From: DATJPD01 sp036394195
GTDB lineage: Bacteria > Pseudomonadota > Alphaproteobacteria > CACIAM-22H2
DNA: 14,010 nt
NCBI GenBank assembly: GCA_036394195.1
Contig: DASWFO010000263.1
Location: 1 to 14,010 of the forward strand
Direction: 5' to 3'
A model generated the notes under the pieces. It saw only the letters and a list, made by a program, of their open reading frames with translations. It did not search any database and was not told where the DNA came from. The position numbers and the translations under genes were made by a program. Below, piece by piece: positions 1 to 7,088 of the stretch. Each line of letters opens with the position of its first letter. Positions within the stretch are counted from its first letter, which is position 1.

Positions 1-45
1 TTTATTTTGCGTGTTTGCCCGACCGCCACTCCGGCGAAGTCCCTC

Positions 46-51
46 TATAAT
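46..51 (+). promoter_or_regulatory. Possible -10 box of the ABC transporter gene
   Basis: A perfect TATAAT stands at 46-51 in otherwise GC-rich DNA. It overlaps the candidate ATG at 50 and would start transcription near 58, leaving a short leader before ATG 77. No convincing -35 hexamer lies 16-18 bp upstream (23-28 reads CCGCCA), so this could be chance or an activator-dependent promoter. Confidence 0.25.
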
Positions 52-76
52 GGAAAAGAGTACGAGTCCGCCTTAC

Positions 77-1906
77 ATGACGCCTCTCCGCATCGAACCG
101 ATTTACTACCGCACATTCGCCGACGGCCCAATTCCGAAAACCCCGTGGGGACTGGCGGCCTTGTTCGTGCGGCGGCGGCTGCGCGGGCCGGCCGCGGCGG
201 TCCTGGTCTGTGCCGGGATGAGCATGGCGACCATGGGCTTCGAGCCGCCGGCGCTGCGCGGCCTGGTCAACGAGCTGCAGCGGATCTCCGGCAGCGGCCA
301 TTGGTCGAATGACGTCCTGTTCTGGTTCGCGATGCTCGGCGGCATGTGGCTGGCGTCGTCGATGTTCAACCGGCTGCATCAGTTCGCCGACATGCACTTC
401 TCGCCGCCGCTGCGCTACATGATCCAGGCGTATCTGTTCTCCTACCTGCTCGAGCACTCGCCGCGCTATTTCCAGGAGAACTTCGCCGGCAAGCTGGCGC
501 AGAAGATCAAGCAGGCCGGCCAAGCCGCGATCCAGATCCTCGGCATCATCATGCACGACGCGGTGCGGATTGCGACCATCCTCGCCATCGGCGTCACCTT
601 GCTGATCACCGCCAATCCGATCTACGCGGTCATCCTGGTCGGTTGGACGGCGGTCTATCTCGGCGTGTCGGCGAAGCTGTCCAAGCGCACCTTGGCGCTG
701 TCAAAGGCGCTGTCGAACGAGATCTCGACGTCCACCGGCCGGCTGGTCGACGCCATCAGCAATGTCGAGCTGATCCGTGCCTTTTCCCGCGCCGCCTTCG
801 AGCGCGACCTGTTTTCGATCTTCATCCAGCGCGAGGCGAACGCGTCGCGGCGCATCCGCCGCTTCATGATGATCTCGCACACCTTCCAGTACACGGCGAC
901 GCTCGGTTTCCAGGTGCTGCTGATCGGCATCGCGGTCGGCCAGGCCGTGAAGGGCGGCATGACGGCGGGCGACTGCGTGATGGTGATCTCGCTGTCGACC
1001 CTGATCGCCAACCAGGTGTGGAACCTCTCGAACCGCATGCTGGAGTTCTTCGAGCAGTACGGCGTCATCATCGATTCGATCGAGCTGGTGACGCGCCCGC
1101 ATGAGATCGTCGACCGTCAGGCCGCCGCGGACCTGAAGGTGACGCGCGGCGAAATCGAGTTCCGCCAGGTGCATTTCGCCCATGCCGAGGGCACGCCGGT
1201 GTTCGAAGGCCTGAATCTCAGGATCGGCGGCGGCGAAAAGGTGGCGCTGGTCGGCCCGACCGGATCCGGCAAGAGCACGCTCGTCCGGCTGCTCCGCCGC
1301 CAGTTCACGCTCGATGCCGGGCAGATCCTGATCGACGGCCATGACATCACCGCGGTGACACTTGATTCACTGAATGACGCGGTGGGCGAAGTGCCGCAAT
1401 CGCCGAGCCTGTTCCACCGCACCCTGCGCGAGAACATCCGCTACGCCCGGCCGGAGGCGACCGACGAGGAGGTCGAAGCCGCGGCGCGCCATGCGCATTG
1501 CCATGACTTCATCGTCCGCCGCGGCGAGGGCTTCGAGACCATCGTCGGCGAGCAGGGCGTGCGCCTCTCGGGCGGCGAGCGTCAGCGCGTCGCCATCGCG
1601 CGGGCGTTCCTCAAGGACGCGCCGATCCTGGTGCTGGACGAGGCGACGTCGTCGCTCGATTCAGAGACCGAGCATATGATCCAGGAGGCGCTGTTCGACC
1701 TGATCGAGAGCCGGACGGTGATCGCGATCGCGCACCGGCTGTCGACCATCACCGGCATGGACCGGATCCTTTACCTCGAGCACGGAAGCGTGCTGGAGGA
1801 GGGCTCGCATGCCGAGCTCCTGCGCCGCGACGGCAAGTACGCCGCCCTGTGGCGCCGCCAGGTCGGCGGCTTCCTGCCGGAAGAGGCGGCCGAGGCGGCG
1901 GAGTGA
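77..1906 (+). CDS. ABC transporter, fused permease and ATP-binding protein (ABCB-type half exporter)
   Basis: This is a half-transporter with an N-terminal membrane domain followed by an ATPase domain, the order of type-I ABC exporters; two copies would pair at the inner membrane. Numbering from ATG 77 (609 aa), hydrophobic segments lie near residues 38-63, 78-100, 156-178, 180-200, 266-290 and 296-318, giving six helices. The ATPase half is complete: Walker A GPTGSGKST at about 393, signature LSGGE at 497, Walker B ILVLDEA at about 517 with D521 and E522, and H-loop AHRLST with H553. In-frame starts also exist at GTG 11 and ATG 50. I favour 77 because a perfect TATAAT overlaps ATG 50, but none has a good ribosome binding site, so the start is uncertain. 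It ends 10 bp before the convergent receptor gene. Substrate unknown: the sequence shows an exporter fold but no feature specific for lipid, peptide, siderophore or glutathione-conjugate export. Confidence 0.93.
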   Translation: MTPLRIEPIYYRTFADGPIPKTPWGLAALFVRRRLRGPAAAVLVCAGMSMATMGFEPPALRGLVNELQRISGSGHWSNDVLFWFAMLGGMWLASSMFNRLHQFADMHFSPPLRYMIQAYLFSYLLEHSPRYFQENFAGKLAQKIKQAGQAAIQILGIIMHDAVRIATILAIGVTLLITANPIYAVILVGWTAVYLGVSAKLSKRTLALSKALSNEISTSTGRLVDAISNVELIRAFSRAAFERDLFSIFIQREANASRRIRRFMMISHTFQYTATLGFQVLLIGIAVGQAVKGGMTAGDCVMVISLSTLIANQVWNLSNRMLEFFEQYGVIIDSIELVTRPHEIVDRQAAADLKVTRGEIEFRQVHFAHAEGTPVFEGLNLRIGGGEKVALVGPTGSGKSTLVRLLRRQFTLDAGQILIDGHDITAVTLDSLNDAVGEVPQSPSLFHRTLRENIRYARPEATDEEVEAAARHAHCHDFIVRRGEGFETIVGEQGVRLSGGERQRVAIARAFLKDAPILVLDEATSSLDSETEHMIQEALFDLIESRTVIAIAHRLSTITGMDRILYLEHGSVLEEGSHAELLRRDGKYAALWRRQVGGFLPEEAAEAAE

Positions 1907-1908
1907 GC

Positions 1909-1927
1909 CGGCGGCCTTAGGCCGCCG
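1909..1927. terminator. Palindrome between convergent genes, possible bidirectional terminator
   Basis: CGGCGGCC (1909-1916), TTA (1917-1919) and GGCCGCCG (1920-1927) form a perfect 8-bp inverted repeat. The three-base centre is the complement of the receptor's TAA stop. It lies just after the ABC transporter stop (1904-1906), so it could stop transcription from both sides. No T-run follows on either strand and a 3-nt loop is tight, so intrinsic termination is only possible, not shown. Confidence 0.35.
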
Positions 1928-3985
1928 CCTTCAGATCCTCGAAGAAGGCGGACACGGCCTTGCGCAGCGCTTCCGCGCGCTCGCGCAGCTCGCCGACCAC
2001 CGCCCGCACGTCCGACGAGGCGCGCGCGGTCCCTTCGGCCGCTTCGCTCACCGAGCCGATGTTGGACGAGACTTCCCTGGTCCCGACCGCTGCCTGCTGC
2101 ACATTGCGGGCGATCTCCTGGGTGGCGGCACCCTGTTCCTCGACCGCGGACGCGATCGTGGTCGAGATTTCGTGGATCTGGCCGATCGTCCCGCTGATGG
2201 TCTGGATGGCCGCGACGGTCTCGCCGGTGGAGGCCTGGATCGCGCCGATCTGGGCCGCGATGTCCTCGGTCGCCTTGGCGGTTTGCGTGGCGAGGCTCTT
2301 GACCTCGGACGCGACGACGGCAAAGCCCTTGCCGGCATCGCCGGCGCGGGCGGCCTCGATCGTGGCATTGAGCGCCAGCAGGTTGGTCTGCCCGGCGATA
2401 TCGTTGATCAGGCGCAGCACGTCGCCGATCTTCTTGGCCGCGTCGGCGAGTTCCTGGACGCGCGTGTTGGTGCGTCCGGCCTGTTCGGTGGCGTCGCCGG
2501 CGATTTTCGCGGACTGGGTCACCTGCCGGCCGATCTCGGCGATCGATGCGGACAGCTCCTCGGCCGCGGTCGCCACCGTCTGCACGTTGCCCGAGGCCTG
2601 ATCCGACGCCGCCGACACCGCGGCGCAGCGCTGCGAGGCGGCGGCCGCGGTTTCGGACAACTGATCGGAGGTGACGTGCATCTTCTCCGCCAGCTTGACG
2701 TTTTCCGCGATGAGCGCTTCGAGCGTCGAGTTGAATTGGGCGATCCGCGCGTCAACGCTGGCGCGCCGCTGCTCTTTGTCCTCGCGCTCGCGCTGGGCCC
2801 CGATCTCCAGCTCGGCGTTGCGCTCCGCGCCGACGCGCAGCTTCTCGAGCGCTCCGGCCAGGGTGCCGAGCTCGTCGTCGTGCCCGGTCGACGGGACGGA
2901 GTGACTGTAATCGCCGCTCGTCAGCTCGGCGACGGAACTGGTGAGTCCGCGCAGCGGCCGCGCGAAGCGGCGCACCAAGATGAGGCCGGTCCCTCCGCCA
3001 ATGCCGAGAGCCGCCAGCAGCAGCCGGCGAGGCCGAGGCGAAACCGCGCGGCGACGACGTCGTCGTGGACCGTCTGGCGCGCCACTTCGAGGGCCGAGAG
3101 CCCGATTCCGACCACGGCCTCGAACGAGCTGTTGCACTCGGCCGTGAACTGGCTCTCGTCCATCAGCGATTTGCCGGGCTCGACCGCGGCGTACAGTCTG
3201 TCGAGGCGCTCGCGCAAGGCCACCGACGCGCGGCGGGTGCCGTCGTAGGCGGCGCGGATCGCGGCATTGGCACCAGGACGGGACAACACGTCGCCCATGG
3301 TGGTCCACGCCAGATCGACCGCGCCGCGGTCGATGTTGAGGCTCTTCAGGTTGTCCGGCGTGAATGCCTGGCCGCGGGCCACGTTGAGGCGCGTCAGTGC
3401 ACATTCATGGCCGAAATGGTCGCGGATGTTCCAGCTGAGCTGACGGACCCCGATCAATTCGGCGAGTTCGGGCGTCACCATCCGGACTTCGTTCGACATG
3501 ATCAACGACGTCGCCGCCATTGAATCCAGAAGCCCGCTAACGCCGCGATACCAGTCCTGGGTGGCCGCGATCTTGCGCTCGGCCCGCGGCTTCTTGCCTT
3601 CATCCTGGACGGTGCGATAGCCGGCGGTCACGGCCGCGAATTTGGCGTCGAGGTCGCGCACGCGCTCCCCGGCGTTGGTCAGGCCGGTCGCGCTGAGAGC
3701 CTCCGACGTCGCCCGCAGGTCGGCCTCGACTCCCTTGTACAGCTCCTCGAGCTTTGTCTGCGGCGCGTCTTCGCGCGTCAGCACGAATTCCGGCTGAACG
3801 CGGCGGACCCGGATGGTCTGCAGTCTCTGGTACAGGATGCGATCGGCCGCCGCGAGGCGCTCGGCCTTCTGGCTCTGCAGCAGGTCCTGGGCGGCGTCCC
3901 AGACGAGGAATGCCACCGCGGTGCAAAGGACCGCCATCAGCACCGTCAGCATGCTGGCGAGCAGCAGGGTTAATGATTTCTTCAT
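1917..3985 (-). pseudogene. Methyl-accepting chemotaxis receptor, reading frame broken by one frameshift
   Basis: Transmembrane chemoreceptor that would sense a ligand in the periplasm and control the CheA kinase. The N-terminal part is read from ATG 3985, preceded by a GGGGGA ribosome-binding stretch; TTG 4033 is an upstream alternative. It has a membrane helix at residues 4-29 and a roughly 290-residue, mostly helical periplasmic domain. This frame reads sensibly to ...ARFRLGLA near 3030, then turns to low-complexity sequence and stops near 2921. From about 3025 the neighbouring frame takes over with LLLAALGIGGGTGLILV (membrane helix 2), a HAMP segment (RRFARPLRGL onward) and a complete signalling domain. 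The conserved tip and flanks (QTNLLALNATIEAARAG, GKGFAVVASEVKSLA) lie at about 2275-2395. It ends FFEDLKAAA, with no NWETF-type tail. One missing base explains the break. Both halves look well preserved, so this is either a sequencing error or a recent mutation. No che genes are adjacent. Confidence 0.85.
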
Positions 3986-4095
3986 AACGCGCGTCCCCCG
4001 AACGTTCGGGCGGGTTGCCGAACGATTAAGCAAGACAATAAACGGCGACCCTAAACGGTCGGTAAATTTGGCCGCTTTCCGCCAGCGTGGGGCGA

Positions 4096-4124
4096 TTGAC
4101 CGGCGGCGGCAAATCTCTTAGCGT
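4096..4124 (+). promoter_or_regulatory. Probable promoter of the fluoride riboswitch-crcB transcript
   Basis: TTGACC at 4096-4101 matches the -35 consensus at five of six positions. It is followed after 17 bp by TAGCGT (4119-4124), a weaker -10 that keeps the TA start and final T. Transcription would begin near 4131, about ten bases before the riboswitch aptamer, where a promoter is expected. The rest of the gap from 3986 to 4140, upstream of the receptor's start, shows no gene. Confidence 0.42.
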
Positions 4125-4140
4125 CTGCCAGTCTTTACAA

Positions 4141-4190
4141 GGGGATGGGGTCCCCCAAAACCGCCCGTCCGGGCTGATGACTCCTGCCGT
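4141..4190 (+). promoter_or_regulatory. Fluoride riboswitch aptamer (crcB motif)
   Basis: The sequence follows the known crcB-motif layout. GGGGATGGGGTCCCCC (4141-4156) forms the first hairpin with the conserved GATG, then AAAACCGCCCG. The GGGCTGATGACTCCTGCC segment (4171-4188) carries the invariant GCTGATGACTCCT block. CGCCC (4162-4166) can pair with GGGC (4171-4174), as in the family's second helix. Known members bind a fluoride ion through Mg2+ ions and switch expression on. It lies upstream of a terminator and crcB, the classic regulated gene. I see the primary motif clearly; fluoride response here is inferred from the family. Confidence 0.93.
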
Positions 4191-4200
4191 GTGCAAGAAC

Positions 4201-4248
4201 CGCGGTGGGGTCGGCCACGACAGCAACCCGCCGCGAGGCGGGTTTTTT
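4201..4248 (+). terminator. Riboswitch expression platform: intrinsic terminator with antiterminator arm
   Basis: CCCGCC (4227-4232), loop GCGA and GGCGGG (4237-4242), followed by six T (4243-4248), form a textbook intrinsic terminator. Upstream, CGCGGTGGG (4201-4209) can pair with CCCGCCGCG (4227-4235) over nine pairs, one being G-U. That pairing consumes the whole 5' arm of the terminator, so the two folds exclude each other. Which fold is favoured with fluoride is inferred: in this family ligand normally prevents termination so that crcB is transcribed. Confidence 0.85.
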
Positions 4249-4270
4249 CGTCGTCGGGGGAAGGGGAAGA

Positions 4271-4660
4271 ATGATCATCTATGCCGCGATTGCCGTGGGC
4301 AGCGCCTTGGGCGGTGTCGCACGCTACTGGCTGGGCGGGCTCGTCGACAGCCGCATCGGCGAAACGTTCCCGTGGGGAACCATCCTCGTCAACATCAGTG
4401 GCTCGTTCGTCATCGGCTTGTTCGCGACCCTGACCGGGCCGGACGGACGATGGTTGGTCGGCAGCACCGCCCGGCAGTTCGTCATGATCGGCATCTGCGG
4501 CGGCTACACCACGTTTTCCTCCTTCAGCCTGCAGACGCTCAATCTCGCGCGGGACGGCGAGTTTCTCTATGCCGGCTGGAATATCGCGGCGTCTGTCGTA
4601 TTCTGCCTGGTGGCGGTCTGGCTCGGCCATGTGGCGGCCGGCGCTCTCAATGCGCGCTAA
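4271..4660 (+). CDS. crcB: Fluoride ion channel/exporter CrcB (Fluc)
   Basis: CrcB/Fluc proteins are small four-helix membrane proteins that assemble as dual-topology dimers and let fluoride leave the cell. The 129-residue product has the usual length and all family signatures: an N-terminal GGVARYWLGG, PWGTILVNISGSFVIG in helix 2 (polar Asn pore residue), and GGYTTFSSFSLQT in helix 3 with the TTFS segment linked to the central sodium site and the phenylalanine box. A fourth hydrophobic helix (WNIAASVVFCLVAVWLG) closes the protein. The frame is open from GTG 4205, but that region is the terminator hairpin; ATG 4271 follows a purine-rich GGGGAAGGGGAAGA stretch and gives the expected N-terminus. 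Control is by the riboswitch directly upstream. A DUF190 gene follows after 12 bp, so the two form an operon. Confidence 0.96.
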   Translation: MIIYAAIAVGSALGGVARYWLGGLVDSRIGETFPWGTILVNISGSFVIGLFATLTGPDGRWLVGSTARQFVMIGICGGYTTFSSFSLQTLNLARDGEFLYAGWNIAASVVFCLVAVWLGHVAAGALNAR

Positions 4661-4672
4661 GGAGGATGTCCG

Positions 4673-5017
4673 ATGAAGAGTCCCCGCGACGCGGTCCTGC
4701 TGCGCATCTATCTCGGCGAAGACGAGCGCCACGACCACAAGCCGCTGTACGAAGCGATCGTGCTGAAGTCGCGCGAGCTGCATCTCGCCGGCGCCACCGT
4801 CCTCCGCGGACCGATGAGTTTCGGCCGATCGAGCCATCTGCATACGGCGAAGATCCTGCGCCTGTCGGAGAACCTGCCGGTCGTCGTCGAGATCGTCGAC
4901 AGCGAGGAGAAGATCGATGCCTTCCTGCCGGTCGTCGACGGCATGATGCAGGGTGGTCTGATCACCCTGGAGAAGGTGCGGGTCTTGGAATATGGCGACG
5001 CGAAGGGGGCGAGCTGA
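4673..5017 (+). CDS. DUF190 family protein (PII-like), fluoride operon partner
   Basis: A 114-residue cytoplasmic protein of the DUF190 family, which resembles PII signalling proteins in fold and is often encoded beside crcB. The family core is visible: LLRIYLGEDERHDHKPLYEAIV at the N-terminus, the conserved RGPMSFGRSSHLHTAKILRLSENLPVVVEIVDSE (about residues 45-79), and the last strand GLITLEKVRVLEY. ATG 4673 is fixed by a strong GGAGG at 4661-4665, seven bases upstream and directly after the crcB stop. No membrane segment or signal peptide. Its exact job is not established; by context it may modulate fluoride export or sense a nucleotide or ion during fluoride stress. Only the family call is firm. 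Confidence 0.9.
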   Translation: MKSPRDAVLLRIYLGEDERHDHKPLYEAIVLKSRELHLAGATVLRGPMSFGRSSHLHTAKILRLSENLPVVVEIVDSEEKIDAFLPVVDGMMQGGLITLEKVRVLEYGDAKGAS

Positions 5018-5020
5018 GCC

Positions 5021-5048
5021 TTGCACCAGCCGCGGCGCATGCAATAGT
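5021..5048 (+). promoter_or_regulatory. Possible promoter of the crotonase gene
   Basis: TTGCAC (5021-5026), a 16-bp spacer and AATAGT (5043-5048) lie in the 61-bp gap after the DUF190 stop. Each hexamer agrees with consensus at about four or five positions. There is no terminator in this gap, so the crotonase gene could be read both from here and through from the fluoride operon. Confidence 0.35.
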
Positions 5049-5078
5049 GCGTACAACGAGTCAACGGGAGAGACGAAC

Positions 5079-5858
5079 TTGAGCGAAGACCTGATCTACG
5101 AGGTGCAGGACGGCATCGGGCGCATCACCTTCAACCGCCCGCAGGCGCGCAACGCCATGCTGTTCAGCATGTATGAGCGGCTGGCGGAGATCTGCAAATC
5201 CCTCGAGACCGACAAGTCGGTCAAGGTCCTGATCCTGACCGGCGCCGGCGACAAGGCGTTCGCGTCGGGCACCGACATCTCGCAGTTCCGCGCGTTCAAG
5301 ACGTCGCAAGACGCGCTCGACTACGAGGGACGCATCGACCGCGTGCTGGGCACGCTCGAGAAATGCCGCATCCCGACCATCGCCGCGATTGCCGGCGCTT
5401 GTGCGGGGGGTGGGGCGGGCATCGCGGCCTGCTGCGACCTGCGCATCGCCACAAAGGACGCGAGGTTTGGATTTCCGATCGCGCGCACGCTCGCCAACTG
5501 CCTGTCGATGTCGAACATCTCGCGGCTCACGGCTCTGATCGGGCCGGCGCGGGCCAAGGAGCTGATCTTCACCGCGCGCATGGTCGGCGGACCCGAGGCG
5601 CTCGCCGTCGGCCTTGTCAACGAGGTGGTCGAGGATCACGCCGCCCTGATGAAGCGCGCCGAAGAGCTCGCGAAGACGCTGGCCAGCCACGCGCCGCTCA
5701 CGCTGCGCGCGACCAAGGAGGCGTTGAGCCGCCTGCAGCCGCGGCTCACCCGCGAGCAGGGCGAGGACCTGATCCTCATGTGCTACATGAGCCAGGATTT
5801 CCGCGAAGGCATGGACGCGTTCCTCAACAAGCGCCCGCCCAAGTTCAAGGGGGAGTAG
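5079..5858 (+). CDS. Enoyl-CoA hydratase/isomerase (crotonase) family protein lacking both hydratase glutamates
   Basis: A crotonase-fold protein of 259 residues, the usual single-domain length, expected to bind an acyl-CoA in the cytoplasm. The CoA and oxyanion-hole parts are present: AFASGTDI (61-67) and CAGGGAGIAACCDLRIA (108-124). Aligned without gaps to rat mitochondrial hydratase from its GGG to its QPE, the positions of Glu144 and Glu164 are Gly114 and Ile134 here (FGFPI instead of FGQPE). Ordinary hydration of enoyl-CoA is therefore unlikely; other crotonase reactions (isomerisation, hydrolysis, decarboxylation, dehalogenation) remain possible. The frame is open upstream, but TTG 5079 is chosen: GGGAGA lies eight bases before it, and the protein begins with the family's usual first strand (LIYEVQDGIGRITFNRP). 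It follows the fluoride operon by 61 bp and converges on a molybdenum-hydroxylase operon. Confidence 0.88.
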   Translation: MSEDLIYEVQDGIGRITFNRPQARNAMLFSMYERLAEICKSLETDKSVKVLILTGAGDKAFASGTDISQFRAFKTSQDALDYEGRIDRVLGTLEKCRIPTIAAIAGACAGGGAGIAACCDLRIATKDARFGFPIARTLANCLSMSNISRLTALIGPARAKELIFTARMVGGPEALAVGLVNEVVEDHAALMKRAEELAKTLASHAPLTLRATKEALSRLQPRLTREQGEDLILMCYMSQDFREGMDAFLNKRPPKFKGE

Positions 5859-5864
5859 GTCTCA

Positions 5865-5945
5865 CCGTCATTGCGAGCGAAGCGAAGCAATCCAGTCCGG
5901 CGTGTCCACTGGATTGCTTCGTCGCTCCGCTCCTCGCAATGACGG
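5865..5945. repeat. Imperfect palindromic intergenic repeat (CGTCATTGCGAG family)
   Basis: CCGTCATTGCGAG (5865-5877) is matched by CTCGCAATGACGG (5933-5945), and AAGCAATCCAGT (5885-5896) by ACTGGATTGCTT (5908-5919). Together they form a long imperfect hairpin with an internal bulge of GAGCGGAGCGACG type. I recognise this sequence as a repeat dispersed in intergenic DNA of Bradyrhizobium-like genomes. It fills the gap between two convergent stops (5858 and 5952) and may also end transcripts from both sides. No mobility gene is present. Confidence 0.85.
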
Positions 5946-5951
5946 AAGGCG

Positions 5952-7088
5952 TCAGCGCCCCATCATCCGCCGCAGCCACTGCCTGAACGTCGCCCAGGCG
6001 AAGCTCCACAGGCTGAGCGGTGCCGTTGTTGTCCCGGGCTGTGGGCCGCCGCCGAGCCGGGCATTGAGGTGGGCGGCGAAATCTGCGACCAGCCGCCGCC
6101 CGAACTCCTGCGCCAGGCTGGAGCGCGAGAACTGGGCCAGCGCCCCCTGCAGGCTGTACTCGACGACGACGTCGACCTTGGTCGCGGACCCGCCGTCGAG
6201 GGCGGTGAGGCGATAGCTGATTTCGCCCCGGGTGCGTGAGCCCGAGCCGCCGTCGCTGCCCGCCCCCTTGATCGTGCCGGCGAGGCTCGCGTCATCGCGC
6301 TCGATCGCCGCCGATCCGGCGAAGGCGGCCGAGATCGGGCCGAGCTTCACGTGCATGCGGCCCTTCACCGACTTGGCGTCGTGCTCCAGGAGCTCCGCAC
6401 CGGAGAGGCACGAGGCGACGAGCGGTAAATCGGCGAACGCGCGCCACGCGATGTCGGGGGCCGAGCGGACGACGAAGCTCTCCTCGAAGCGAGTCCAGCC
6501 GGCGCGCGGTTCGGCGGTGGCCGCCGCGGCCGGGGCGGCGGGTGAGGGCGCCGCCGACGCAGATCCGACGGGCGCGAAGGTCCGGAACGCCGCCCGCCGG
6601 CCGTTCGGCGCCGGGACGGCCGGCGCTGCTGCGTCCGCGGCGACGCTTTTGACCGCCGCCACGATTCCGGCGTAGCCGGTGCAGCGGCAGAGATTCCCCG
6701 AGAGCTCGACGCGGATACGCTGTTCGTCGGCGTGCGGGAGCCGGCGCACGATGTCCCGCGCGGCGATCAGCATGCCCGGCGTGCAGAAGCCGCATTGCAG
6801 CCCGTGCTCGCGCGAGAACGCCTCGCGCAGCCGGGCCATGTCGGCGTCGTCGTCGAAACCTTCGATTGTGTGCACCGACAGCCCGTCGCAGGCGGCCGCG
6901 TAGGTGATGCACGAGCGCGCCGGCTGATCGCCGATCAGCACCGTGCAGGCGCCGCACACGCCGTGCTCGCATCCGAGATGCGTGCCGGTCAGGCGCAGAT
7001 GGTCGCGCAGGAAATCGCCGAGATGGAGTCGCGGGTCGACCTCGGCGGCGACCGCGCGTCCGTTGACGGTGAGCTTGATCGCGGTCAT
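5952..7088 (-). CDS. Molybdenum hydroxylase [2Fe-2S] subunit (CoxS-like) fused to a CoxG-like SRPBCC domain
   Basis: Electron-transfer subunit of a xanthine dehydrogenase/CO dehydrogenase-type enzyme with an extra C-terminal domain; 378 residues against about 160 for a plain CoxS. Residues 1-150 hold both clusters: plant-type ferredoxin cysteines C40, C45, C48, C60 and the second cluster C99, C102, C134, C136 (CGFCTPG, CRCTGY). An Ala/Pro-rich linker (about 151-195) leads to an SRPBCC domain (196-345) with the CoxG hallmarks SCLSGAELLE and KLGPISAAFAG. The tail at 357-377 (LSLWSFAWATFRQWLRRMMGR) is hydrophobic to amphipathic. CoxG proteins are known to tie CO dehydrogenase to the membrane and pass electrons to quinone, so the fusion may couple the clusters directly to the respiratory chain. 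ATG 7088 overlaps the upstream stop by ATGA. This is the last gene of a four-gene operon. Confidence 0.9.
   Translation of the reverse strand: MTAIKLTVNGRAVAAEVDPRLHLGDFLRDHLRLTGTHLGCEHGVCGACTVLIGDQPARSCITYAAACDGLSVHTIEGFDDDADMARLREAFSREHGLQCGFCTPGMLIAARDIVRRLPHADEQRIRVELSGNLCRCTGYAGIVAAVKSVAADAAAPAVPAPNGRRAAFRTFAPVGSASAAPSPAAPAAAATAEPRAGWTRFEESFVVRSAPDIAWRAFADLPLVASCLSGAELLEHDAKSVKGRMHVKLGPISAAFAGSAAIERDDASLAGTIKGAGSDGGSGSRTRGEISYRLTALDGGSATKVDVVVEYSLQGALAQFSRSSLAQEFGRRLVADFAAHLNARLGGGPQPGTTTAPLSLWSFAWATFRQWLRRMMGR

Noticed and set aside
3015..3040. Programmed -1 ribosomal frameshift in the chemoreceptor
   Set aside because: No slippery heptamer or obvious downstream structure is present, and chemoreceptors are not known to be made this way; a mutation or sequence error is simpler.
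1809..3248. 479-codon + strand frame opposite the chemoreceptor
   Set aside because: It is the antisense shadow of the signalling domain, rich in Gly/Arg/Asp repeats, and overlaps the end of the ABC transporter.
4087..5082. Long open frame (331 codons) covering the riboswitch, crcB and the DUF190 gene in another frame
   Set aside because: It is an Arg/Pro-rich shadow typical of GC-rich DNA and contradicts the clear CrcB and DUF190 families on the same strand.
5865..5945. CRISPR repeat
   Set aside because: Only a single palindrome is present, with no regularly spaced repeat units or spacers; no CRISPR-like array was seen anywhere in the window.
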